NCBI RefSeq assembly: GCF_003732425.1
Contig: NZ_MOBX01000006.1
Span: forward strand, 1 to 64,000
From: Pseudomonas fluorescens
Lineage (GTDB): Bacteria > Pseudomonadota > Gammaproteobacteria > Pseudomonadales > Pseudomonadaceae
DNA: 64,000 bases
Direction: 5' to 3'
In this document: positions 7,923 to 16,100 of the stretch, in pieces
How positions within the stretch are numbered: the stretch's first letter is position 1
Layout: each line of letters starts with the position of its first letter
Made by a program: the position numbers and the translations under genes
The notes under the pieces: model-generated
What the model saw: the letters and a program-made list of their open reading frames with translations, nothing else
The model's database searches: none
Told to the model about the DNA's origin: nothing

Positions 7923-8912
7923 TCAGGCTACCTCACACAGGGCCGTCGGATCGATGGAAAGTGCCAGTCGCTGACCGTCGGGATGCAGATCTGCAGCCGA
8001 GCGGTTGAGCACATCCACCACCAGTTCCACGCCGCGCGCTTCGATGCGGTAACGGATGACGTTGCCGAGCAGGCTGTGGCTGCGGATCTGCGCGTCGAGT
8101 TCGCCGTTAAGGCTCAGTTCGATGGCTTCGGGGCGTATGGCGATGCGGTGGTTGATCGGGCGCTGCAACAGCTTCGACGCGTCGTCGGCATCGAGCAGGT
8201 TGTAGTTGCCGATGAAGCCGGCGGCGAACACATCGACCGGTGCGGTGTACAAGGTTTCGGCATCGCCGCTCTGGACGATTTTTCCCTGATTCATCAGGAA
8301 AATCCGGTCAGACATGGTCAACGCTTCTTCCTGATCGTGGGTAACGAAAATCGTCGTCAGGCCGAGTTCGCGTTGAATCTGGCGGATCTGTTCACGCAGG
8401 TGTTTACGAATTCGTGCATCAAGCGCCGACAGCGGCTCATCCAGCAGCAGCAAGCGCGGACGCGTCACCAGCGAACGGGCGAGCGCGACACGCTGACATT
8501 GGCCACCGGACAATTGATGCGGATAGCGACTGGCGAAGTCGTTCAGTTCAACCAGTTTCAACACTTCCGAAACGCGTTTATGACTGTCGTCGGCATTGAC
8601 CTTTTGCATGCGCAAACCGAAGGCAACGTTCTGCTCGACGGTCATGTTGGGGAATAGCGCATAACTCTGGAACACCATGCCGATCCCGCGTTTCTGCGGA
8701 CTCAACGGTACGATATCGACGCCATCCAGCAGGATCTTGCCGCCATCTACTGGCGTCAGTCCGGCGATGCAACGCAGCAGGGTGGATTTGCCGCAACCGG
8801 ACGGGCCGAGGAGGGTGACGAATTCGCCCTTGTTGATTTCGCAATTGATGTCGCTGAACACCGTGGTGCCAGCATAGTTTTTCTGCAGGTGTTGGACGCT
8901 GACATAGCTCAT
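7923..8912 (-). CDS. ABC transporter ATP-binding protein (spermidine/aminoethylphosphonate importer type)
   Basis: This 329-residue ATPase drives the importer. Walker A is GPSGCGKST (36-44), the Q-loop is in MVFQSYALFPNMTVEQNVAFG, the signature is LSGGQ, Walker B is LLLLDEP, and the switch His is in FVTHDQEEA. A C-terminal regulatory (TOBE-like) domain follows from about residue 245. The start overlaps the end of the upstream permease gene by 4 bases. Homology class is PotA/FbpC/PhnT. The accompanying phosphodiesterase, HAD hydrolase and UTRA regulator favour a phosphorus-containing substrate, which is an inference. Confidence 0.92.
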   Translation of the reverse strand: MSYVSVQHLQKNYAGTTVFSDINCEINKGEFVTLLGPSGCGKSTLLRCIAGLTPVDGGKILLDGVDIVPLSPQKRGIGMVFQSYALFPNMTVEQNVAFGLRMQKVNADDSHKRVSEVLKLVELNDFASRYPHQLSGGQCQRVALARSLVTRPRLLLLDEPLSALDARIRKHLREQIRQIQRELGLTTIFVTHDQEEALTMSDRIFLMNQGKIVQSGDAETLYTAPVDVFAAGFIGNYNLLDADDASKLLQRPINHRIAIRPEAIELSLNGELDAQIRSHSLLGNVIRYRIEARGVELVVDVLNRSAADLHPDGQRLALSIDPTALCEVA

Positions 8913-9709
8913 TCGCTTTTGTCCTTGTTCAAGATGTTGGCGATCCAGGTCAGGACCAGCACGAAAAAGAAATACGAGATGACCAGCGCACTGGTGAAGT
9001 GACCGCTGCTGTTGCGCATGTTGTTCAGGTACACCTGCAGGGTTTCGTAGCGCGTGCCGACCAGAATATTGGCGAAGACGAACTCACCGAACAGGAACGA
9101 AAACGACAGCAGCAACGCGACCATCAGGCCTTTGCGCAGATTTGGCAGCACCACCAGAAACGCCGCCTGAAAGGTGCTGGCGCCAAGCAGTTGCGCAGCG
9201 TCCATCAGGTCGCGCAGGTTGATCGCCTGCAGATTGTTGGTGATCGCCCGGTACATGAACGGCAGCGCCACGGTGAAGTAGCAACCGATCAGAATCCACG
9301 GCGTGCCGACCATCGCCATCGGCCCGGAACCATACAGCTGCAGCAGCCCGACTGACGACACCACCGGCGGCACGGCGAAGGGCAGCAGGATGAGGATGTT
9401 CATCAGCGCATCGAGTTTCGGGAAGTGGTAATGCACCACGAACAGCAGCGGCAGGATCAGCACCACCGACAGCACCAGCGCGCCAACGCAGACCAGCAAC
9501 GACTGGCCGAACGCGTGAAGAAAGCGCGGATCGCTCCACAACTGGATATACCACTTGAAGGTGAAGCCGCTGGGCAGGATGGTCGCCGACCAACTGCTGG
9601 CGATCGAGTAGACCAGCGTGCCCACCAGCGGCAGCAAGAGGATGGCGAACAACAGATAAACCACGACGCGGTGGTAGAGGCCGGCCGGGCCGGTTTCAGC
9701 GCGAGACAT
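8909..9709 (-). CDS. ABC transporter permease (second)
   Basis: This 266-residue inner-membrane permease of the BPD_transp_1 family has about six transmembrane helices. The cytoplasmic coupling region around LMDAAQLLGASTFQAAFLVV corresponds to the EAA loop contacting the ATPase. Its end overlaps the ATPase start and its start overlaps the end of the first permease by 14 bases, so the genes are translationally linked. It forms the channel with the first permease. Confidence 0.92.
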   Translation of the reverse strand: MSRAETGPAGLYHRVVVYLLFAILLLPLVGTLVYSIASSWSATILPSGFTFKWYIQLWSDPRFLHAFGQSLLVCVGALVLSVVLILPLLFVVHYHFPKLDALMNILILLPFAVPPVVSSVGLLQLYGSGPMAMVGTPWILIGCYFTVALPFMYRAITNNLQAINLRDLMDAAQLLGASTFQAAFLVVLPNLRKGLMVALLLSFSFLFGEFVFANILVGTRYETLQVYLNNMRNSSGHFTSALVISYFFFVLVLTWIANILNKDKSE

Positions 9710-10532
9710 GGTAGCTCCTCTTCAACAGCAGTTGATGCACGACGGTGACGATGGTCATCAGCGCCACCAGCACCACGGCCAGGGCGCTGGCCAGATTCGG
9801 GTCGAGGGAAATATCGCCGGAGACCATCGCTGCAATACGGATCGGCAGTACGTTGAAGTTGCCCGTCGTTAACGCATACACCGTGGCATAGGCGCCGAGG
9901 GCGTTGGCCAGCAGGATCACGAACGTGCCGAGCAGCGCCGGGGTCAACACCGGCAGACCAATATGCCGCCAGAACTGCCAACCGTTGGCACCGAGCAGCG
10001 CGGCAGACTCGCGCCAGTCTTCACGCAAGGCGTCGAACGCCGGGTAGAGCAGCAGCACGCCGAGGGGAATCTGGAAGTAGGTGTAGAGGATGATCAGGCC
10101 GGTTTTCGAGTACAGGTTGAAGTCCTGAATGATCCCCGACTGCTTGAGCATGATGGTGATGCTGCCGTTGAAACCGAGCAGGATGATGAACGCGAACGCC
10201 AAAGGCACGCCGGCGAAGTTGCTGGTCATGTTGGCGAAGGCATTCACGAAGTTACGCAGTTTCGAATCGACGCGGCGCAGGGAATACGCACCGAGTACGG
10301 CGATGATGATGCCGAACACGCTCGACCAGAAACTGATTTCGAGGCTGTACTGGATCGCCTGCAGATAGAACTTCGAGCTGAAGATCTTGCTGAAGTTGGC
10401 CAACCCCCAGCCGAACTCTTCCGATTGCAGGCTGTTGATCATCACCCAGACCAGCGGGGCGATTTCAAAGACGATAAAGAACAGCGCGAAGGGCACCAGG
10501 CACAGCGCCGCCAGCCATTTGCCGCGAGTCAT
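9696..10532 (-). CDS. ABC transporter permease (first)
   Basis: The ATG at 10532 (MTRGKWLAALCLVPFALFFI) gives a 278-residue protein and leaves 5 bases to the preceding stop codon. A longer frame upstream would run into the phosphodiesterase gene and is unlikely. The N-terminal helix, about six membrane segments and the EAA-like loop ESAALLGANGWQFWRHIGLPVL define a BPD_transp_1 permease. It pairs with the next gene to form the membrane channel. Confidence 0.9.
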   Translation of the reverse strand: MTRGKWLAALCLVPFALFFIVFEIAPLVWVMINSLQSEEFGWGLANFSKIFSSKFYLQAIQYSLEISFWSSVFGIIIAVLGAYSLRRVDSKLRNFVNAFANMTSNFAGVPLAFAFIILLGFNGSITIMLKQSGIIQDFNLYSKTGLIILYTYFQIPLGVLLLYPAFDALREDWRESAALLGANGWQFWRHIGLPVLTPALLGTFVILLANALGAYATVYALTTGNFNVLPIRIAAMVSGDISLDPNLASALAVVLVALMTIVTVVHQLLLKRSYHVSR

Positions 10533-10537
10533 CGAGT

Positions 10538-11344
10538 TCACTTGAGCAACTCCCGGCACACAGGTTTGTCGTGAGGCACGCCGAGCAGTTCGCAGACGGT
10601 GCCGCAAATTTCGGTCTGTTTTGGCGCAGCGTCAGTGTTGAGGCTGAAGGCATCGCCGAGGACGAACAGCGGTACCTGACGTTCTTCCGGCAGCAGGCCG
10701 TTGTGCGAGCGATCGTTGTTCATGCCGTGGTCGGCGGTCACCAATACCTGATAGCCGGCGTCGAGCCAGCTTTGTAGATAGTCGGCGAGGATGATGTCGG
10801 CGAAGCGCGCGCTGTTGCGGTATTGCGAAGAGTCGAGGCCGTGCTTGTGCCCGGCGTCGTCGATGTTCATCGGGTGGATCAGCAGGAAATTCGGCGTGTG
10901 GCGCAGGCGCAGGTTTTCCGCGTCGGCGAACAGGTGCGAATCCGGGTAGTGATCACTCCAGTAGAAATGCCCGTGCTGGATCGGCAGCGACAGATTGTCG
11001 GTGTGACGGTCACGTGCCGCCACGAACGGTGAGCGGTTGTACAACTCGCTGACCCAGTGGTACGCCGCGGCGGCGGTTTTCAGACCGGCATCGCGGGCGT
11101 AGTGATAAATGCTGCGCTGGCTGGACAAGCGCGAGACGTCGTTGTGGACGATGCCGCTGGCGATCGGCGGCACGCCGGTGAGGATGCATTCATAAAGTGG
11201 TCGGGACAGGGCTGGCAGTTCGCACTCCAACTGGTAGAGCGCGGCGCGTCCTGCGCCAACATAAGCCTGCAGATGCCCCATGGCGTGACGCGCGACCTCG
11301 TAGTTGAGACCGTCGAGCACGACAAGGATGACGTTGTGCTTCAT
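10538..11344 (-). CDS. Alkaline-phosphatase-superfamily phosphodiesterase/nucleotide-pyrophosphatase-like enzyme
   Basis: This 268-residue protein without signal peptide begins MKHNVILVVLDGL, the first metal-binding Asp motif of the superfamily. HPMNIDDAGHKHG supplies further Asp/His ligands and VTADHGMNND the conserved D-H-G. It resembles type I phosphodiesterases and phosphonoacetate-hydrolase relatives, but is shorter than both. It lies in the middle of the ABC operon, 5 bases before the first permease. Probable role is hydrolysis of the imported phospho- or phosphonate compound in the cytosol; the exact substrate is unknown. Confidence 0.85.
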   Translation of the reverse strand: MKHNVILVVLDGLNYEVARHAMGHLQAYVGAGRAALYQLECELPALSRPLYECILTGVPPIASGIVHNDVSRLSSQRSIYHYARDAGLKTAAAAYHWVSELYNRSPFVAARDRHTDNLSLPIQHGHFYWSDHYPDSHLFADAENLRLRHTPNFLLIHPMNIDDAGHKHGLDSSQYRNSARFADIILADYLQSWLDAGYQVLVTADHGMNNDRSHNGLLPEERQVPLFVLGDAFSLNTDAAPKQTEICGTVCELLGVPHDKPVCRELLK

Positions 11345-11392
11345 AGGGGCAAAAACTCCGCGAAACGATAAATTTCAGACTCAACCGAGATC

Positions 11393-11490
11393 CCCTGTAG
11401 GAGTGAGCCTGCTCGCGATGGCGGTTGAACATTCAACGACAATGTTGACTGAACTACCGCGATCGCGAGCAGGCTCACTCCTACATGGGG
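11393..11490. repeat. Inverted REP pair, family A
   Basis: The arms CCTGTAGGAGTGAGCCTGCT and its complement lie about 55 bases apart, between the binding-protein gene and the phosphodiesterase gene of one operon. A stable structure here could let the binding protein be made in excess over the rest. Confidence 0.88.
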
Positions 11491-11525
11491 ATTTGTTTCA
11501 GATCACAAAGTGGTGATCAGCTGCG

Positions 11526-12593
11526 TTATTTCATCTCGACGATGACTTCTTCGTTCCACTGCTGTGGCAGGGCTTTCGAAGTCTTTTCCCACGCATCGGC
11601 GTCTTTGATCGGGGTAACCTTTTTGTACTGCTCGTTCGGCAGCAGCTTGGCCTTCACGTCTTCCGGCAGTTGCAGGTGCTCGGCGCGGATCGGACGGGCG
11701 TTGCCGCGGGCGAGGTTGGTCTGGCCGGCGTCGCTGAAGATGTATTCGCGGGTCAGCTTGGCGGCGTTCGGGTTTTTCGCGTACTTGTTGATGATCGTGG
11801 TGTAGCCGGAAATCACCGAACCGTCGGATGGGATCAGCACCACATAATCATCCGGGTTGGCCATCTTGGCTTTGTAGCTGAGGCCGTTGAAGTCCCAGAC
11901 CACACCGACTTCGATCTCGCCTTTTTCCATGGTGGCGATGGTCGGGTTGGCCATCGACAGGCGACCCTGTTTGGCAATGTCTGCAAACAGCAGCAGGGCA
12001 GGCTTGATGTTTTTCTCGTCGCCACCGTTGGCCAGTGCCGCAGCGAGCACGCCGTTGGCGGCTTGGGCGGCGGTGCTCACGTCACCGATGGAGACCTTGT
12101 ATTTGCCGCCCTTGAGGTCAGCCCATTTGGTCGGTACTTCGGAACCGTGCAGCAGCTTTTTGTTGACGATGAACGCGATGGTGCCGGTGTAGGCCAGTGC
12201 CCAGTTGCCGTCCTTGTCCTTGGCCCAGTCCGGGACTTGATCCCAGGTGCTTGGCTTGTACGGTTGCACTACGCCTTGCTTGACCGCGATCGGGCCGAAG
12301 GCGGCACCGACGTCGCCGATGTCGGCGGTGGCGTTGTCTTTTTCTGCGGCGAACTTGGCGATTTCCTGGGCCGAGCTCATGTCGGTGTCGATGTGCTTGA
12401 GGCCGTAGGTTTTGGCCAGGTCTTCCCAGGTGCCTTTCCAGTTGGCCCAGTCATCGGGCATGCCGACGCTGTTGACGGCGCCTTCCGCTTTCGCAGCGGC
12501 TTCGAGGGTTTTCAGATCGGTGCCGGCGGCCATGGCCGAGGTGCACATTGCAATGGTCGAGCCTAACAGTGTTGCCAGGAAAAGCTGTTTCAT
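11526..12593 (-). CDS. Periplasmic substrate-binding protein of the ABC importer
   Basis: This 355-residue protein has a signal peptide (MKQLFLATLLGSTIAMCTSAMA, cut near residue 22). The mature part has the layout of iron/polyamine/aminoethylphosphonate-type binding proteins (SBP_bac family), for example DIGDVGAAFGPIAVKQGVVQ and WALAYTGTIAFIVN. It is first in the operon, has AAGGAG-like bases before the ATG, and is followed by a REP pair. It sets substrate specificity, which cannot be read from sequence. Synthesis is probably controlled by the divergent GntR regulator. Confidence 0.92.
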   Translation of the reverse strand: MKQLFLATLLGSTIAMCTSAMAAGTDLKTLEAAAKAEGAVNSVGMPDDWANWKGTWEDLAKTYGLKHIDTDMSSAQEIAKFAAEKDNATADIGDVGAAFGPIAVKQGVVQPYKPSTWDQVPDWAKDKDGNWALAYTGTIAFIVNKKLLHGSEVPTKWADLKGGKYKVSIGDVSTAAQAANGVLAAALANGGDEKNIKPALLLFADIAKQGRLSMANPTIATMEKGEIEVGVVWDFNGLSYKAKMANPDDYVVLIPSDGSVISGYTTIINKYAKNPNAAKLTREYIFSDAGQTNLARGNARPIRAEHLQLPEDVKAKLLPNEQYKKVTPIKDADAWEKTSKALPQQWNEEVIVEMK

Positions 12594-12941
12594 TCCGAAG
12601 CTCCTTGGTCGTGTTCAACGCTGCGATTGCGGTGGTTGTTGGTCTAGGTCAGCAATACCTGAGCCAATTTAAGCGGGCTGGATGACACTTTGATGTCGGC
12701 GGCCTTGCGGCAGGCCTTTTATTTGCCCGGTATTGGCGGGTGCCAGATAAGCGTAGACCATGCTCAAAGGCCCGGAGAGCAAGGGACTTGGCCGATGTAT
12801 TGCAAGTCATGAAGACGACCGTTCAGTAGTTTTGTCATCTCTCGGTCATCTGCACTGCCTAGGCTTGCAACATCAGTAAACGGCTCGATCGCCGTGCGGT
12901 TTTGCCCCGAAACAGTGCTGGTCTAGTCCAGATAGGTAACG
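12594..12941. promoter_or_regulatory. Divergent promoter region of ABC operon and GntR regulator
   Basis: 348 bases with no gene, between two divergent genes. Besides the ribosome binding site for the binding protein (GGAGC, minus strand) I see AT-poor sequence with short inverted repeats, but no operator I can assign with certainty. The GntR protein most likely binds here. Confidence 0.5.
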
Positions 12942-13658
12942 TTGATGCGCGATGAGGCAACAAAAGCGGTGACAGCGATTGGCCAGGTGTTGCAGGAGCA
13001 ACTCGATCACGGCTTGCTGGCGGCGGGCAGCAAGTTGCCGGCCGAGCGCAAGCTCAGTGAGTTGTTCGGTACGACTCGGATTACCGTGCGTGAGGCGTTG
13101 TTGCAGCTGGAGGCGCAGGGGCAGATTTATCGTGAGGAGCGCCGTGGCTGGTTCGTTTCGCCGCCGCGCCTGGCCTATAACCTGATGCAGCGCAGTCACT
13201 TTCACGCGATGGTCAGTGCGCAGGGGCGGGTGCCTTCGACGGAGGTTATTTCGGCGCGGTTGCAGCCAGCGTCGGCGGCGGTGTGTGCCTGGTTGCAGCT
13301 TCCGGCGTTGTCGAGTGTGATTCAGATTTGTCGTTCGCGGCGGATTGATGGGCGGCTGGTTTTATATGTGGAGCATTATTTGAATCCGCAGTTTTTTCCG
13401 GGGATTCTTGAGTTTGATTTGAATCAGTCGATTACTGAGTTGTATGCGCGGCATTACGATTTGCACTATGGGCGGGTGCGCTTTGAGATTGTTCCGACTT
13501 CATTGTCGGTGGATGCGGCGGCGGCTTTGCGGGTTTCTGTGGGGAGTCCGGGGTTAAGGATTGCTCGGGTTAATTATGATCAGCATGAGCGGTTGATTGA
13601 TTGTGACCTGGAGTTTTGGCGGCATGATGCGATTCACGTCGGGGTTGATGTTGTTTGA
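12942..13658 (+). CDS. GntR-family transcriptional regulator with UTRA ligand domain
   Basis: This 238-residue protein has a winged helix-turn-helix (about 10-70; LPAERKLSELFGTTRITVREALLQLEAQG is the typical GntR core, quoted in parts: LPAERKLSELFG and TVREALLQLE). A UTRA effector-binding domain follows (about 90-235). It is divergent from the ABC operon, so it is the likely local regulator, with the imported compound as probable effector. PhnR-type regulators of aminoethylphosphonate uptake have the same build. Several ATG codons exist near the start; the first (MRDEATKAV) gives the usual family length. Confidence 0.9.
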   Translation: MMRDEATKAVTAIGQVLQEQLDHGLLAAGSKLPAERKLSELFGTTRITVREALLQLEAQGQIYREERRGWFVSPPRLAYNLMQRSHFHAMVSAQGRVPSTEVISARLQPASAAVCAWLQLPALSSVIQICRSRRIDGRLVLYVEHYLNPQFFPGILEFDLNQSITELYARHYDLHYGRVRFEIVPTSLSVDAAAALRVSVGSPGLRIARVNYDQHERLIDCDLEFWRHDAIHVGVDVV

Positions 13659-14073
13659 GGCTTTGGCCTTGGCGGCCTGTGGGCCGACCAGGCTATTGGG
13701 TTCTGGGTGAATATCCGTTTCTGCGGGTGTCGCCGCTGACGGTTTCGCTCTTACAGCGACTCACTTTTCCAGACGCCGAAAAGTAAGCAAAAGGCTGGGC
13801 CCCGGCGTTCGGCCCGCTCGCTGGGGCTCGGGGTTCCTTCGCTCCGGGATCGATCCGGGCGCATCGCCTCCGGTTTGCTTCGCTGCACCTCCTCTCGATG
13901 TGTTTGGCTTCGCCAAACGGTCGCTGCGCTCCCACACCCGGATCAATCCCTCCACTCAGCCTGCCGAAGGGGCCAGCACGGCAAGATCAAGAGCGGTACT
14001 CGAGCTTGCGCTCATTGTGTTGAGTGGTGAGAAGCCGAAGCGATACGAATATCTAACGGTGAACTCAATCTCT
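13659..14073. repeat. GC-rich interspersed Pseudomonas repeat, no gene
   Basis: 415 bases without a credible gene. From about 13690 to 13985 there is a GC-rich block with motifs such as CCAGACGCCGAAAAGTAAGC and many short hairpins. I remember similar blocks recurring between genes in P. fluorescens-group genomes. Short open frames on both strands here have Arg/Pro-rich translations with no domain and are spurious. Confidence 0.55.
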
Positions 14074-14697
14074 GTGGGAGCTGGCTTGCCAGCGATGGCG
14101 GCCTGACAGCCGACCTGATTTTCGCAGATTGCACGCGATCCAATTGTAGGAGTGAGCCTGCTCGCGAAGGCGGCCTGACAGCCGACCTGTTTCTTGCGGA
14201 TGTACTCAATCCCTTGTAGGAGTGAGCCTGCTCGCGATGGCGCCCTGACAGCCGACCCATTTCTGGCAGGCTGCACACGGTCCAAATGTGGGAGCGAGCC
14301 TGCTCGCGATGGCGGCCTGACAGCCGACCCATTTCTGGCAGGCTGCACACGGTCCAAATGTGGGAGTGAGCCTGCTCGCGATGGCGGCCTGACAGCCGAC
14401 CAATTTCTGGCAGGCTGCACACGGTCCAAATGTGGGAGCGAGCCTGCTCGCTGCTCGCGAAGGCGCCCTGACAGCCGACCCATTTCTGGCACGCTGCACA
14501 CGGTCCAAATGTGGGAGTGAGCCTGCTCGTGATGGCGGCCTGACAGCCGACCATTTTCTGGCAGGCTGCACACGGTCTAAATGTGGGAGTGAGCCTACTC
14601 GCGAAGACGCCCTGACAGCCGACCCATTTCTGGCAGGCTACACACGGTCCAAATGTGGGAGCGAGCCTGCTCGCGAAGGCGCCCCCACAGTCACTTC
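14074..14697. repeat. 72-bp tandem array of family A REP units (8 full copies plus a partial)
   Basis: Units begin at about 14074, 14146, 14216, 14288, 14360, 14432, 14511, 14583 and 14655. Most are 72 bases; one is 70, and one is 79 because of a duplicated TGCTCGC-type heptamer. Each starts with the family A core (GTGGGAG.GAGCCTGCTCGCG), then GGCCTGACAGCCGACC, then TTTCTGGCAGGCTGCACACG. The first two units are the most diverged and the later ones nearly identical, which indicates recent tandem expansion. All copies point the same way. Open frames through the array are products of the periodicity. Confidence 0.95.
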
Positions 14698-14701
14698 ATC
14701 A

Positions 14702-16036
14702 CTACTTGCCCGCCCCCGCATTGGCATACAAATAATCCGTCGCCAACGAGGCCAATGTCCTCACGCCCACCACCAGCGCCGACTCATCCACAAAGAACCC
14801 CGGATTGTGATTCGGCGCTGCCTTGCTCATGTCCTGATCCCGTGGTGTCACGCCCAGAAACACGAACAGTCCCGGCGCTTCTTTGGCAAAGAACGAGAAG
14901 TCTTCCGCGCCTCCCACCAGCGGTGCATTCACCACATCATCCTTGGCCGCCCACTTCAAGGTCGGCAGCATCTTTTCCGTCAGCGCCGGGTTGTTGATGG
15001 TCGGGTCGTATTTTTCGATGATGGTCACGTCCGCTTTGGCGCCGCCGCTTTCGGCGATTTTTTCCACGGTCTGGCGGACGTCGGCGTGCAGTTTCTGGCG
15101 AATGCCGTAGTCGTAGGAGCGGATCGTGCCGGTCATGTCGACGGATTCGGGGATGATGTTGTAGCGGGTTCCGCCGTTGATGGTGCCGATGCTGACCACC
15201 GACGGATAAGAGGAGATATCGGTACGGCGACTGACCACGGTTTGCAGGCCGACGATGGTTTGTGCGCCGACGGTGATCGGGTCGATGCCGTCCCATGGGC
15301 GGCCGGCGTGGGTTTGTTTGCCGAGGATTTTGATGCGCAGGTCGTCGGAACTGGCCAGGGTAGCGCCGGGGCGGTAGGCGATCTGGCCGGCGGGGACACC
15401 GGCCCAGACGTGCAGGCCGAAGACTGCGTCGGGTTTGGGTGATTTCATCACGCCTTCCTCGACCATCATTTTTGCGCCCCAGGTGTTTTTGCCGTCGGGG
15501 ATGAAGTCGCTTGGGCCTTCTTCGGCTGGCTGGAAATAGAACACCACGGTGCCGGGCAGGGTGTCGCGCATGCCCGTGAGAATTTTCGCTGTGCTGAGCA
15601 GGATCGCGGTGTGGGCGTCGTGGCCGCAGGCGTGCATGACGTCGACTTCTTTGTCGAGATAGGTGCCCTTGGCTTTCGAGGCGAACGGCAGGTCGGCGAC
15701 TTCCTTGACCGGCAGCGCGTCCATGTCGGCGCGCAGGGCCACAGTCGGGCCGGGCAGGCCACCCTTGAGGATGGCGACAACGCCGGTGCGAGCGACGCCG
15801 GTTTTCACGTCCAGGCCCATGGCCTTGAGTTGTTTGGCGACCAGCTCGGCGGTGCGTTTTTCAGTGTTGCCGAGCTCGGGATGGGCGTGGATGTCGCGGC
15901 GGGTTTCCAGCAGTTCGGGTTCGAGCTTTTGCGCTTGTTCGGCAATTTGCGTGCGGGTGCTGTCCATGGTCGCCGCGCCAGCGTGGCTGGCGAATAGGCT
16001 GAGCAGAACGGCTTGGGCAATGCGCGTCAGTTGCAT
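14702..16036 (-). CDS. Exported M20-family amidohydrolase/metallopeptidase
   Basis: This 444-residue enzyme of the M20D (hippurate hydrolase/AbgA-like) class has a signal peptide (MQLTRIAQAVLLSLFASHAGA). Metal ligand motifs are HACGHDAHT (about 130) and FQPAEEG (about 165), with a dimerisation-domain motif ILGKQTHAGRPWDGIDP (about 235-251) and a late GGAEDFSFF. It is probably periplasmic and hydrolyses an N-acyl or aminoacyl amide bond; the substrate is unknown. It follows the MscS gene by about 65 bases and may share its transcript. The tandem repeat array lies immediately downstream. Confidence 0.9.
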   Translation of the reverse strand: MQLTRIAQAVLLSLFASHAGAATMDSTRTQIAEQAQKLEPELLETRRDIHAHPELGNTEKRTAELVAKQLKAMGLDVKTGVARTGVVAILKGGLPGPTVALRADMDALPVKEVADLPFASKAKGTYLDKEVDVMHACGHDAHTAILLSTAKILTGMRDTLPGTVVFYFQPAEEGPSDFIPDGKNTWGAKMMVEEGVMKSPKPDAVFGLHVWAGVPAGQIAYRPGATLASSDDLRIKILGKQTHAGRPWDGIDPITVGAQTIVGLQTVVSRRTDISSYPSVVSIGTINGGTRYNIIPESVDMTGTIRSYDYGIRQKLHADVRQTVEKIAESGGAKADVTIIEKYDPTINNPALTEKMLPTLKWAAKDDVVNAPLVGGAEDFSFFAKEAPGLFVFLGVTPRDQDMSKAAPNHNPGFFVDESALVVGVRTLASLATDYLYANAGAGK

Positions 16037-16100
16037 CGGTTACTCCTTGATTATTGTTGTCGGGCTTCCCTGCCTGTGACTGCAACCACGCGCCTGAGTG

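Noticed and set aside
13956..14573. Long open frames in several phases through the tandem array
   Set aside because: The 72-base period is divisible by three, so any frame without stops stays open; translations are repeated peptides from REP sequence.
14074..14697. Possible CRISPR array
   Set aside because: There are no unique spacers: the whole 72-base unit repeats, and its core is the interspersed REP sequence. No cas genes are nearby.
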